The notes under the pieces: model-generated | The model's database searches: none | What the model was told of the DNA's origin: nothing | The model's input: only the letters and a program-made list of their open reading frames with translations | Assembly (NCBI RefSeq): GCF_050947335.1 | Contig: NC_134989.1 | Span: 11,339,501-11,403,500, forward strand | DNA: 64,000 nucleotides | From: Megachile rotundata | Taxonomy: Eukaryota; Arthropoda; Insecta; Hymenoptera; Megachilidae | Direction: 5' to 3' | Part shown: piece after piece, positions 35,934 through 47,474 of the stretch | Position numbering within the stretch: the stretch's first letter is position 1 | Layout: every line of letters begins with the position of its first letter | Made by a program: the position numbers and the translations under genes

Positions 35934-36173
35934 ATGTTTCGGCCGAACGTGAATTCCACGGGAAGATCGATCACTGGCCCGTGCTCGCAACAGATAGCGG
36001 ACCGATTACGATTGCGTGAGATGAAGAAACAAATCAGGGAACCAGCCCGCCAAAATTGCCCGATAAATTCAGGTTATAAAGCTGTTCGCTACGACGCGAT
36101 GGGTCGCTTCGTGGCAAACTGCAAATTATTCCTACCTCGTTTTTTATCATTCTTGCCTCGAGTACATTTTTAG
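35934..36173 (+). other. Unassigned 79-codon open frame starting with ATG
   Basis: This frame lies in single-copy, GC-richer DNA and begins with a true ATG (AAGATGTTTC context). The product is basic and has a hydrophobic C-terminus rich in Phe and Leu, with no domain I know. Chance is likely for this length. Confidence 0.1.
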
Positions 36174-36374
36174 GATTTTTGCAATTTGAACACTCAAGGT
36201 TTATCTAAAGGCTTTACTTGAAAATTATTTTATATATGTTGTGGTAGTTAAGTATAGGTACTTATTCAGTGTTATAATGATATTATAATTAGAAATTATT
36301 TGACATACAAGTATTAGGTTGGGTCACATGTACTCGTCTGGTACTTTGACTTATACTTAATATAAATAAAAATT

Positions 36375-36610
36375 GTGAAAGTGCAGGTACTTCTAGCACT
36401 CTACACGTATAAATAAAAATTTGCAATGATAAATTACAGTATGTTGAACATCAAAAATACCGAACTCTTCAATATCTATAAATCAAGATTACAAGAGTAC
36501 AGGTACTAGCACTTTACACATACGAATAAAAATTTTTGCAAGAATAAATTACATCGTGTTGAATATTCAATGCACCAAAACCTCCAATACCCATAACTCT
36601 AAATTTGAAT
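36375..36610. repeat. About 117-bp direct duplication, two diverged copies
   Basis: GTGCAGGTACTTCTAGCACT near 36380 corresponds to GTACAGGTACTAGCACTTTA near 36497. Both are followed by AATAAAAATTT, AATAAATTAC or its variant, and GTTGAA. Divergence is substantial. Confidence 0.7.
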
Positions 36611-37388
36611 ACAACGAACATTCCCCTAAACTAACCGAAAATATTATTAGCCAAAAATATGAAAACCCTGTAAAGTTTCCGAGCCATAAACAGTATCATG
36701 CATCGTTATCCGATCGTACCCCGCAACAGCAGGTCGAATAAATTCACGGGCAACGTTCGGATCGATCCTCGAAGTGTACTCATCCGATACGCCTAAGGTG
36801 CACACTGAAGCATTGACGGGCAGAGAGAGAGGGGCAGTTTCGCCCCTAGCCTCGTAGAAAAGAGAATAAAAGAGGTTCGGGGTGCGACGAAGACGGATGG
36901 GGTTTCAGTACGCTGGCGCGAATCTATCGATCCGCGTTTTAGAAGACACCGTTGCGGGATGAAGAACCGCTGTATCCGCGGCTTAGTCGACCATCGCGGT
37001 TCCAGTCGAGCTGCATCGCAGCCACCGATATAATCGATCGATCGATGCTGGATCGCGAAACTCCTTTCTGATGCCGGCTCTCTGCTCGACCACCGTGCTT
37101 TTTCGTTTGCACGTGCGACGATCTATCATCGAGTCAGTCGACCTGAAAATTTATGGTCTTTCCAAGATGCCGCAGATGCGTCTCTTGTGCAATTTTGTCA
37201 TTGTTCTTTTATTTATGCGAATGTAGTTGGAAATATGGACTTTTGTAATGGAGAAGTTAGGTGAGTTATTAGGTGACTTGGTTAATATTTCAGGACTTTA
37301 GGTACATGACTGATATTGTAAGTCAGACGTGTGTATTGTAAGTGATGATGTAAGGACAGGTACTTTTAAAATTTCTTGTTTGGAAATA
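36611..37388. other. Single-copy region with CpG-rich island (36720-37150)
   Basis: This is one of the more GC- and CpG-rich unique stretches, with GATCGATCGATC near 37035. No open frame supports an exon. It directly precedes the 81-bp satellite. A promoter or non-coding exon is possible but unproven. Confidence 0.35.
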
Positions 37389-37389
37389 T

Positions 37390-38440
37390 TTTATGTTTGA
37401 GTCGGAAATGATATCATAGTAAGTGACCATGTAGGAACAGCTCCTTCTAACATTTCTAATTTGCAAGTAGCTAGGTATAACTCAGAAATGATATTATAGT
37501 AAGTGACCATGTAGGAACAGGTCCTTCTAAAATTTATAATTAGGAAGTATTGTAGGTGTAAGTCAGAATAGGTATCATAGTAAGTGACCATATAGGTACA
37601 GGTCCTTCTAAAATTTCTAATTTGGAAATATTGTAGGTATAAGTCAGAAATGATATCATAGTAAGTGGCCATGTGGGAACAAGTCCTTCTAACATTTCTA
37701 ATTTGGAAATATTGTAGGTATAAGTCAGAAATGATATCATAGTAAGTGACCAGGTAGGAACAGGTCCTTCTAAAATTTATAATTAGGAAGTATTGTAGGT
37801 GTAAGTCAGAATATGTATCATAGTAAGTGACCATATAGGTACAGGTCCTTCTAAAATTTCTAATTTGGAAATATTGTAGGTATAAGTCAGAAATGATATC
37901 ATAGTAAGTGGCCATGTGGGAACAAGTCCTTCTAACATTTCTAATTTGGAAATAATGTAGGTATAACTCAGAAATGATATCATTGTAAGTGACCATGTAG
38001 GAACAGCTTCTTCTAAAATTTCTAATTTGGAAGTATTGTAGGTGTAAGTCAGAATATGTATCATAGTAAGTGACCATGTAGGAACAGGTCCTTGTAACAT
38101 TTCTAATTTGGAAATATTGTAGGTATAAGTCAGAAATGATATCATAGCAAGTGACCATGTAGGAACAGGTCCTTCTAAAATTTCTAGTTTGAAAATATTG
38201 TAGATGTAAGTCAGAAATGATATCATAGTAAGTGACCATGTAGGAACAGCTCCTTCTAAAATTTCTAATTTGGAAGTATTGTAAGTATAAGTCAGAAATG
38301 ATATCATAGTAAGTGTCCATGTGGGAACAGGTCCTTCTAATATTTCTAATTTACAAGTAATGTAAGTATAACTCAGAAATGGTATCATAGTAAGTGACCA
38401 TGTAGGAACAGGTCCTCCTAAAATTTCTAATTTAAAAATT
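37390..38440. repeat. 81-bp satellite, about 13 copies, open in two minus-strand frames
   Basis: The landmark AAGTGACCATGTAGGAACAG recurs at 37421, 37501, 37582, 37663, 37743, 37824 and onward, at 80-81-bp spacing. Because 81 is 27 codons and the consensus lacks stops, the minus strand keeps one frame open for 309 codons (37391-38320, ATG start, TAA stop) with a 27-residue repeat, and a second for 201 codons (37783-38388). Two overlapping long frames in one repeat point to a by-product of the period rather than to a gene. Some copies form pairs, for example 37580-37740 closely matching 37824-37985. Confidence 0.9.
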
Positions 38441-40250
38441 TAACTTAAGAACCTATAATGATGAACCTAATACTCATTTCATATCACTTACATCAAGTTC
38501 AGCGTATCCTCTCTTCACTCTAACAATAAAATCAACATACGCCACATACATTAATAATATTTTATCAAAACATCATTAACCCCTTCCTGTACTTTGTCGA
38601 GTCTGATGACGCACTTGCAGTTCAAATGTGACAAGCCTTATTCAAATTTTGAATACTTGCAAATTTTACAACTTTGACTCCAACTTGAAATTTAGGTCTA
38701 GCTATAAGTTACATTATCAAGGATCCCTGAATATAAAATAGTTACATTTTAATTTTCTTTGTTCGTTTTTATGTTATAGCCCTGAATAGTCTTGACTGAC
38801 GCATCTCTTAAATAAATGTCACGAGAAGGGGTTAATATCATCCACATCGATATCAATAAAATAATCTCTAATTTTCGCAAGGATATAATTCGGCAGTAAT
38901 TAAAGCATGCAAAAGATACGCAACAATCGAACAAATTCCGAAACGATTTATTCGAGTGCGATAAACAACGAGAATTGGACCGGGAATATAATTCGTTGTC
39001 CAGACACGAATCGAACAATTAGACCGGTTGTTTTTCGGTTGCCCGACTGCTGCGGTTTCCAACAACGCTCGCGGGTTCGAGAGGTTTTTCAATCGATATT
39101 TCGACGGGGTTTCCGATTAAAATCGATCGAACTGATTAGTACCGGTATCGAGGGTCTCTCTCTCTCTGGGTCGCTCGTGACCGGCTAAATGGGTCGAGAG
39201 CTTGGCACACGAAATCGCAGATTGCCGTTGCCAAATTCTGCGAATGCTTCGCGTCGTGGCTACAGCATCCCACCTACGGTGTGGACGCACGCGTGTATCG
39301 AATGATCGATTCCATCGGACCGTTATCGATTCGAATCGATACTCGTCGATCCATCGTTTTCGTCGCTGACCAACCGTTACACCAGTGCCAATACAAACAC
39401 TACGTGGTTTTCTGTACCTTCTGGCACGATACTACGTTTTTATTTGCTTTCCGTTAATTAAGAAACAACTTTCCAGTTGGACCACCTTTGACTTCAACAA
39501 ATCTTTTTTTTTCTTAAATACCTGGAATTAGTTTCAATAAATATAGGAACTTTAAGAGTAATTTATGCAGAAAATTAATTTATCAATTACTGATTCATAG
39601 ACTTTCAAACCTACAATAGACTCTCAATAAATCCTACACTATCGCAACGAAGTTTGACATAATTTAAATCCTTTTTTTAATCTTCTGTTATTAATCTACG
39701 TTCATGAAAACTACTTATGAACTGCTATTTATTTAGCTTTCAATACCCAATTGTTATTAAATGTCGAAACATGGATCGCAGTTTGAACTATCGTTTGCTT
39801 TAATAACAGCAAGCATCTAATAAACTTGCCATCCGCAGAAAAAGAGTAGCAGGTAACAGTAAATTTCCAAGAAGCACACGATAAGAGGATAGTTGGTCAC
39901 GTGTAGAGCATTATTTAGTAAAATTGAAACGGACTCGAAATTAGCGGGCTAACAGGAGGCACGTGCGACGCGCAAGCTGCGGAGTACGCGACAAAAGTTG
40001 CAAGGAGACGTGTTCCAGATGCGGCCGCACGTCTGAATTAGCACTTTTATTACCGGCACATTTTTCTTCGAGCACGTAAGCTGTCATCGGGAACCTCTCG
40101 CGTAATCGCGTTGCAAATTGCCGGATTTATTTGCCTGTTCGTCGCGAGGCGTTCTGCGAAACAAATTTCTTCGCGACTATTAGTTCCGTTTCTTTCGCTC
40201 GATTCAATTATTATTCATTAGTTTTCCTTTGGCGAAGACTAATTTTAGCA
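38441..40250. other. Single-copy spacer with CpG-rich parts, no recognised gene
   Basis: The stretch 38870-39380 is CpG-rich and carries overlapping opposite-strand open frames (38749-39018 and 38868-39092 minus, 38907-39188 plus) without known motifs. 39400-39900 is AT-rich and 39900-40180 again GC-richer. Confidence 0.4.
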
Positions 40251-40254
40251 ATCA

Positions 40255-41120
40255 GTATACTGTACTACTATATACTATATTACTGTACTACTATACTACT
40301 ATACTACCATATTACTGCACTGCTATACTACTATGCTACTATATTACTATGCTACTATACTACTGTACTACCATATTACTGCACTGCTATACTACTATGC
40401 TACTATATTACTATGCTACTATACTACTATGCTACTATATTACTATGCTACTATACTACTATGCTACTATATTACTGTGCTACTATACTACTATACTATC
40501 ATATTACTGCACTGCTATGCTACTATATTACTATGCTACTATACTACTGTACTACCATATTACTGCACTGCTATACTACTATGCTACTATATTACTGTGC
40601 TACTATGCTACTATACTACCATATTACTGCACTGCTATACTACTATGCTACTATATTACTATGCTACTATACTACTATACTACCGTATTACTGCACTGCT
40701 ATACTACTATGCTACTATATTACTGTGCTACTATACTACTGTACTACCATATTACTGCACTGCTATACTACTATGCTACTATATTACTGTGCTACTATAC
40801 TACTATACTACCATATTACTGCACTGCTATACTACTATGCTACTATATTACTGTGCTACTATACTACTATACTATCATATTACTGCACTGCTATACTACT
40901 ATGCTACTATATTACTATGCTACTATACTACTGTACTACCATATTACTGCACTGCTATACTACTATGCTACTATATTACTGTGCTACTATGCTACTATAT
41001 TACTGTGCTACTATACTACTATACTATCATATTACTGCACTGCTATACTACTATGCTACTATATTACTGTGCTACTATACTACTATATTAATGTGCTACT
41101 GTACTACTATATTGCTGACC
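40255..41120 (+). repeat. 8-bp minisatellite CTATACTA with 64-bp higher-order unit
   Basis: The 8-bp units (CTATACTA, CTATGCTA, CTATATTA, CTGTGCTA, CCATATTA, CTGCACTG) appear in a fixed order of eight. The marker TACTGCACTG lies at 40313, 40377, 40505, 40561, 40625, 40689, 40753, 40817, 40881, 40945 and 41033; the spacings are 64 bp or other multiples of 8 (128, 56, 88). All three plus-strand frames stay open for 252-346 codons, as expected for a stop-free 8-bp unit. A degenerate tail runs to about 41380. Confidence 0.95.
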
Positions 41121-41380
41121 TACTATACCACAACACCATTGCACTACCACTATACAATTTTACTAATATAACTATACATTGCACTACCATTCTAATATTC
41201 TATTATCTGTTCAATTCTAACACATGTATAGCTACACTGCTACACTAGTATATTATTCCACTATTTAAGTATACTGCTATAGTTGAACTATACATAATAA
41301 CTATACCATTCTTGTCACACTCTATTATTCCCCTAAATATACCATACTACTGAATCTACTACTATGCTAATATTTTAAGG

Positions 41381-42430
41381 TTTCACTATTCGACAGATGA
41401 CTTCGTTCTCCACAAACAAGGTACAAAAAATTCATTGTCACTTACTTGTTCACTAAACAACTTAACTTCATTTTTCCAATAAGTTTAATGTTAATGAATT
41501 AATCATTTTTCAACTTACTTTCTAAAATGTATATATGAGAAAGAAAAATGATGTTGCCTACTTTCCTGGATTTTTAAATGCATATTAAAATGAATATTAT
41601 TAATTCTCCACAGATACAAACATCACACTAACATTTTATTAAATAAAATTCATTTCACTCTTCTCCTCGCAATATTTAAAAGAACGTTTTGCCGATAATA
41701 TCCAAGATTCCAACCGCAAACAGTAAAAGTGAAGGGAAAAAGAGAGCGTTAAGTAGAAGAAGAAATTCGATGATCAGACAGCCGGCAAACGAGTATTACG
41801 GAGCGGAAAACGGGCGTAACGGTTGACCCTCGTCTGTACGGTTAGGGTGAATGAAAAATTGGAAACCGGAAATCGCCTATTGGTCCCGGAAACTCGTCCC
41901 GACGGAGGTGGCACCGTACCCTCGAGACGATTGTTGGGTGATCTTGTTTTCCAAGGCATTAATTCGCTTGGACACGGTCGTAGAAGGGGTGAGACATCGG
42001 AAATGGCGAAACGCGGTCGTGCCGGGCTTGTCGATTCAATTTTCATGACGTTTCCGCTCGAAAACCGAACTTTCCGAGCGACAGGGGAAAGTCGATGGAA
42101 CAACAGCGAACGACACAGTTTGTAACTGCGAAGAAAATCGTACTTTTGCCGCGCGAAACAGGAACACGATGAGAATCGCGACTGTGGAGAAACTAGACGG
42201 GAACTTATTCCGTCTGTCTCTGGGAACGTGTATGGCTGCGAGAAAGAGCAAGAAACTCTCTGACGCGAGATAAAAATGATCGTTTGTTTCGGGAAACAAG
42301 TCGAAAGCTACCTTTTGACACGGGTTTTTACTCTGCAGTCTGAAAGGCTGTTCGTTTAAATGCTGTAGCAGGAAAAACGGGGAGGAAATGTTTCCTTATA
42401 TCGAATAAAGCGATAACAAAGAGAGATAAC
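41381..42430. other. Single-copy region, GC-richer 41700-42300, no recognised gene
   Basis: Open frames of 65-110 codons overlap on both strands (41774-42103 and 42036-42299 minus, 41823-42125 plus). None has a known domain, and the reciprocal openness suggests GC-driven chance frames. Confidence 0.4.
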
Positions 42431-42439
42431 GGGGTACTG

Positions 42440-43160
42440 AAATAGTAGCATGTATATAGTTCTGCAGTTTTATGATTGCATAGTGGAATAGTGAAATTGT
42501 TATTTAATACTGTATTGAAATAGTGAAATGTCTAAACAGTTGTATAATAAAATGAAACAGAAACATTGTTGAAGAATAATATGAAGTACTAATATAGTGA
42601 TATGATAGTACAGTAGTATAATGGAAAGTAATAGTGAACCAATGAAATAGTAGTTTCATTGTATAGTTGAATAGTGAGATATTGGAATAGTAACATGGTC
42701 AAAGAAGAATATTATGAAGTACTAAAATAGTGAAATAATAGTGTAGTTGTATAGCAGTATAGTAAAATAGTAGTATAGTTGTGTAGTTGAATAGTGATAT
42801 AGTGGAATAGTAACATAGTAAAAGAACAATATTGTGAAGTACTAAAATAGTGAAATAATAATGTAGTTATACAATAGAATAGTGAAATAGTAATATAACT
42901 GTATAGTAAAATAGTGCAATAGTAATATAGTTATATAGTAAAATAATAATATTCTTGCACAGCAGAATAGTGAAACAGTAGAAGAGTAATATGGAAGATG
43001 AATACTGTGAAGTACTAAAATGGGAAATAGTAGTACAACTATACAGTAAAACAGAAATATAGCTGTATAGTAAAATAGTGAAATAGTAGTATAGTTACAT
43101 AGTAAAATAGTAACATTCTTGCACAGTAAAATAGTGAAATAGTAAAGTAACACTATTTAA
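42440..43160 (-). repeat. Degenerate 8-bp ATAGTAGT-type array, opposite in orientation to the 40.3-kb array
   Basis: Phrases such as ATAGTGAAATAGTAATATAG and GTATAGTAAAATAGTGCAAT divide into 8-bp units (ATAGTAGT, ATAGTTGT, ATAGTAAA). Their reverse complement (ACTATACT) matches the CTATACTA family 1.3 kb upstream. Blocks of about 100-120 bp recur, marked by AATATTGTGAAGTACTAAAA and its variants at about 42590, 42715, 42830 and 43005. Confidence 0.8.
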
Positions 43161-44500
43161 TAATCATAAAACAAATATCCACAAATATTCCCTTAATCGA
43201 TACCTCTCCTCCTCCTCTTCGTAAGACAGAATATATAATTACTAAAGTAAAGCATCGTCTCCCGCGTTAACAAGTTTAACGCATTGTATCGAACGAGTTG
43301 AAGCAAGTTCGATCGATCCTGTGTCAACATGAACCGTAACGATGCCACACACTTTCGTTGAAGCAAGTTCAATCGATTTTGGGTCAACGTCTAATCCAGA
43401 TCCGGCAACTGTACCGTAACACGGTGCTTTCCAGGACCAATTTAATTGGACCGTAGATTCGAACACGATTCGTGCGGTTCTAGCCTGGATGCTGATGTTA
43501 CCGTACAAAGTAATTTGACGAATGTTTCCCGTGGATACGGACAATTGATTCTCTGATGGACATGTTACAATTTGTAAATGAACGAAAATTGAAAATGGAA
43601 CGGATAAATAAGCATCATCGAATAGCCCGATGAAACTGATCGGATCAATGATTCCATTCGTGCCATTTGATCAAGGTACTTACCTAAATGAACGAATAAG
43701 TAATCTATGTTAAGGTACATTGCATACTGAAGGTACAACATAGGGCTAGCATAAATCATTCATTTTGAAAAGGATATATTTTTAAAGATATTACATGTAC
43801 ACACATGAAAGAAGACTCATCAAGTTTATACACCTTCTACAAATATTCAGTGTCCCTTTGATGACACCTGTCCAGACGATAATTTAGCTCATTCCATACA
43901 TTTTGACATAGTCCCGTCAACTGCACTATAACACAGATGTTCCCGAAACATATTCAACCCTAACCCAAGTGTTACCCAAAGTGAACCAAATCGTCAACCA
44001 CAATTTAATTCAAAACCACCTCGCGATAAAGTCAAATGAAACGAATACGATCCGTGTCAGGCAAGCGTTAACCCAGACGTTCTCCAGAGGGAAACGATCT
44101 ACCCTTTCTCGCATTCCTGTCGCTGGAGGAGCCATGGAAGACCCTCGAGGGCCACTCTCTCGTTTCCAAGATGCCTGCCACCGACAGTCTGGAGGCTATT
44201 TTTCTTCGTTCCAGCCCGGGTCTTTGCATCTCGGTTACGTGTCACTGCCCCCGAGACGACTATACGAGCCTACTTCATCTTCCTTGGACCTGGCCAGCTA
44301 GAGTCAACGAAATCGCAAGAAGCTAGTTGTGCACGTACAGACGCACCCCTAAAATTTCCTGGATACTTTCACTGTTCTGGGAGACAGAACATCTCACTTT
44401 TGTGAGGAGCCGCTAATAAGGTTCTGGGATGCTTTTGGGTGTATTGAATGTATTTGGATAGTTGTTTTAATAGGAATGTATCTGATGGAGATTATTTACT
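43161..44500. other. Single-copy region with two weak open frames and a 60-bp duplication
   Basis: GTTGAAGCAAGTTCGATCGAT at 43297 and its near copy at 43357 mark a 60-bp duplication inside a 100-codon minus frame (43242-43544) that begins TTG. A second frame (43969-44301, plus) begins GTG. Neither has a recognisable domain. 44050-44330 is GC-rich. Confidence 0.35.
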
Positions 44501-44514
44501 TGTTTTGTTTGATG

Positions 44515-45390
44515 ATTGTCAGATATGAAGTTTTACAGCAATTGTCACATATGAAGTTTTACAACAATTGTCACACAGGAAGTTTTATAGCAACTGTCAG
44601 ATATGAAGTTTTATAGCAACTGTCAGACATGAAAGTTTATAGCAATTGTCACATATGAAGCTTTATAGCAATTGTCACATATGAAGTTTTATAACAACTG
44701 TCAGATATGAAGCTTTATAACAATTGTCACATATGAAGGTTTATAGCAATTGTCACATATGAAGCTTTATAGCAATAGTCACATATGAAGCTTTATAGCA
44801 ATTGCCACATATGAAGTTTTATAGCAACTGTCAGATATGAAGCTTTATAGCAATTGTCACATATGAAGCTTTACAGCAATTCTCACATATGAAGTTTTAT
44901 AACAATTGTCAGATATGAAGTTTTATAGCAACTGTCACATATGAAGTTTTATAGCAATTGTCAGATATGAAGATTTAGAATACTTGTCAGATATGAAGGT
45001 TTATAGCAATTGTCACATATGAAGCTTTACTGCAATTGTCACATATGAAGTTTTATAGCAACTGTCAGATATGAAGGTTTATAGCAATTGTCACATATGA
45101 AGCTTTACTGCAATTGTGACATATGAAGTTTTATAGCAACTGTCAGATATGAAGGTTTATAGCAATTGTCACATATGAAGCTTTATAGCAATTGTCACAT
45201 ATGAAGTTTTATAGCAATTGTCACATATGAAGCTTTATAGCAATTCTCACATATGAAGTTTTATAACAATTGTCAGATATGAAGTTTTATAGCAACTGTC
45301 ACATATGAAGTTTTATAGCAATTGTCAGATATGAAGATTTAGAATACTTGTCAGATATAAAGCTTTAGAGTCCTTGTTACACATGAACTT
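44515..45390 (+). repeat. 26-bp tandem repeat, about 33 copies, with a 364-bp block duplication
   Basis: The unit is ATATGAAGTTTTATAGCAAT plus TGTCAC. ATGAAG starts at 44525, 44551 and so on at 26-bp steps. The rare variant GAAGATTTAGAATACTTGTC occurs at 44968 and 45332, 364 bp (14 units) apart, and the preceding units match in order, showing a multi-unit duplication. Confidence 0.93.
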
Positions 45391-45700
45391 TTAGCACATG
45401 TCTCAAATGAATTTCGATTTAACTCTCATCAGATATGAATCTTAACTCAACCCTTCTCAGACATGAATATTTAATCCTTCCTAGAGATGTACCTGTATTT
45501 AATAACTGTTAGAGATGTGTCTGTATTTAATACTTGTTAGAGATGTCTCATTGAATACTTGTCAAAGACGTATCCTTATTTAATCCTTGTTAAAGCTGTA
45601 CCTTTATTTAATCCTTGTTAAAGATGTACCTTTATTTAATCCTTGTTAAAGATGTACCTTTATTTAATCCTTGTCAAAGACGCACCTTTACTGAACAGTT
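45391..45700 (+). repeat. 28-bp tandem repeat
   Basis: Units reading GATGTACCTTTATTTAATCC plus TTGTTAAA are nearly perfect from 45590 to 45690; looser relatives (TCTGTATTTAATACTTGTTA) precede them. The CTTGT motif is shared with the end of the 26-bp array, so one may have grown from the other. Confidence 0.85.
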
Positions 45701-46214
45701 CACATTAAGATAATTGGAGATTGTAGAAAGATAGCAAAGTTGACTTTTAATGTTAGAATATGATAAAATGATGAAACACAGGCTTCAACGAAATTCCAGG
45801 TACAACGTTCCAGGGATGTATAAGCTCGCACGACGCTCAACTAGACTGTAATTACTGCTCTAGTATCGTCGACTGCTTTGACGGAGGAGGAATTTTACAG
45901 GCATCTCGTAACATCTTCTAACGATGTACCTGCTTTCAAAGTTCGCTGCTATTCTCAAACCTTTGTGCACCAGAAGGTTCATTATTTTTTAGCTCTACCT
46001 TCGTGCAGTTTCTACAGTATTCGCAGAGTACTGTAACTATTTGTTGAATGATCGAAATATTTATTTATTGTAAGAAACTGTGAGAGTCTCCGAAAGAAGT
46101 CTTGGAGATTTTGTTTGGGGAGTTGAGGTAAGGGGAGGTTTTGCGGTGATTGGATTTGTTAGGAATTTGGGAAACTATGACCGGTTGAATAAGAGAGTTG
46201 AAAGAATTTCGACT
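45701..46214. other. Single-copy spacer, no gene seen
   Basis: Mixed composition, without repeats or meaningful open frames. Confidence 0.4.
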
Positions 46215-46885
46215 AATAGAAATTTCCAAATTCTCAAATTTCCACATTCTCAAATTTCCCAACTCTGAAATTTCCAAATTCTCAAATTTCCCAACTTTCA
46301 AATTTCCAAATTCTCATATTTCCCAACTCTCAAATTTCCAAATTCTCAAATTTCCCAACTCTCAAATTTCCAAATTCTCAAATTTCCACATTCTCAAATT
46401 TCGCAATTCTCAAATTTCTCAACTCTCAAATTTCCCAACTTTCAAATTTCCAAATTTTCAAATTTCCCAACTCTCAAATTTCCAAATTCTCAAATTTCCC
46501 AACTCTCAAATTTCCAAACTCTCAAATTTCCAAATTCTCAAATTTCCCAACTCTCAAATTTCCAAACTCTTAAATTTCCCAACTCTCAAATTTCCAAATT
46601 CTCAAATTTCCCAACTCTCAAATTTCCAAACTCTTAAATTTCCCAACTCTCAAATTTCCAAACTCTCTAATTTCCAAATTCTCAAATTTCCCAACTCTCA
46701 AATTTCCAAACTCTTAAATTTCCCAACTCTCAAATTTCCCAACTCTCAAATTTCTCAACTCTCAAATTTCCAAATTCTGAAATTTCCCAACTCTCAAATT
46801 TCCAAACTCCCAAATTTCCAAATTCTCAAATTTCCCAACTCTCAAATTTCCCAATTCTCAAATTTCCCAGTTCTCAAACTAATAG
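46215..46885 (+). repeat. 16-bp minisatellite CTCAAATTTCCAAATT / CTCAAATTTCCCAACT
   Basis: Two 16-bp variants, one with CCAAATT and one with CCCAACT, alternate through about 42 copies, sometimes with CTTAAATTTCCC or CACATT substitutions. The 233-codon frame 46198-46899 is a 16-residue repeat translation. It is the same subfamily as 47.5-48.2 kb. Confidence 0.93.
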
Positions 46886-47470
46886 ATACTATCAATTAAT
46901 AATTCGATTGATTTAATTATTCAATTAAAACGAATATAAGAGAAACCTAAGTGGGAAAACGAATTCACAGTACGATGTGAAGAAAAAAATAGAGGCGTTG
47001 TAAGTACACGATCTGTTCATTTCTGCATACATGACTGCATAAGAGGATCTCATAAATAAAGAAAGACCAGGATTGGGTAAATCTTCGAATTTATCGTCCA
47101 CGCACATGAATCCACGGTTTTCCGTCATCGTACATTAAAGATTTCTGAATAATTCATAAAGGGCAGCGTAAGAAAGCACTCGACGCGAGAAAGAAACCAG
47201 CTTATGCGTTTATTTAAATAAAGGAGGTATCGTTAAAATTCCTACACTAACAAATTTGCATTTTAAACACCTATGCAAGTATGCTGGTAAGTTATATTAT
47301 TTTGTTTGATAAAAATCGCTTTGTAAGGCGCGATTGGTACGTGGTAAATTGCGGGAGAAACTGTAATACTTTTTCATTGAAGATTAGGGGAAGATCGGGT
47401 TATTTTATTTTTGGAGGGAATTTGGGTGAATTTTTGAACTTTTTAGAAATTGTGAAACATGCGAGGTTCT
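46886..47470. other. Single-copy spacer between two related arrays
   Basis: About 600 bp of unrelated DNA separates the two CTCAAATTT arrays. Short open frames only (46925-47128 minus, 47281-47478 plus). Confidence 0.4.
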
Positions 47471-47474
47471 ATGT

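Noticed and set aside
36661..36680. ACCCTGTA resembling the TIR element tip
   Set aside because: Only eight bases match and no further terminal-repeat sequence follows.
39050..39090. tRNA-like T-arm (GGGTTCGAG)
   Set aside because: No matching acceptor, D or anticodon stems could be folded around it; a similar check near 53570 also failed.
40131..41248. Three overlapping 252-346-codon Tyr/Leu/Thr-rich frames
   Set aside because: All three frames are open because the 8-bp unit has no stop codon; the pattern resembles membrane protein only superficially.
41774..42125. Overlapping 100- and 109-codon frames on opposite strands
   Set aside because: GC-rich chance frames; both strands open, no known domain and no exon signals.
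44515..45390. CRISPR-like regular array
   Set aside because: Units are contiguous 26-bp tandem repeats without unique spacers, and the DNA is eukaryotic; the same applies to the other arrays.
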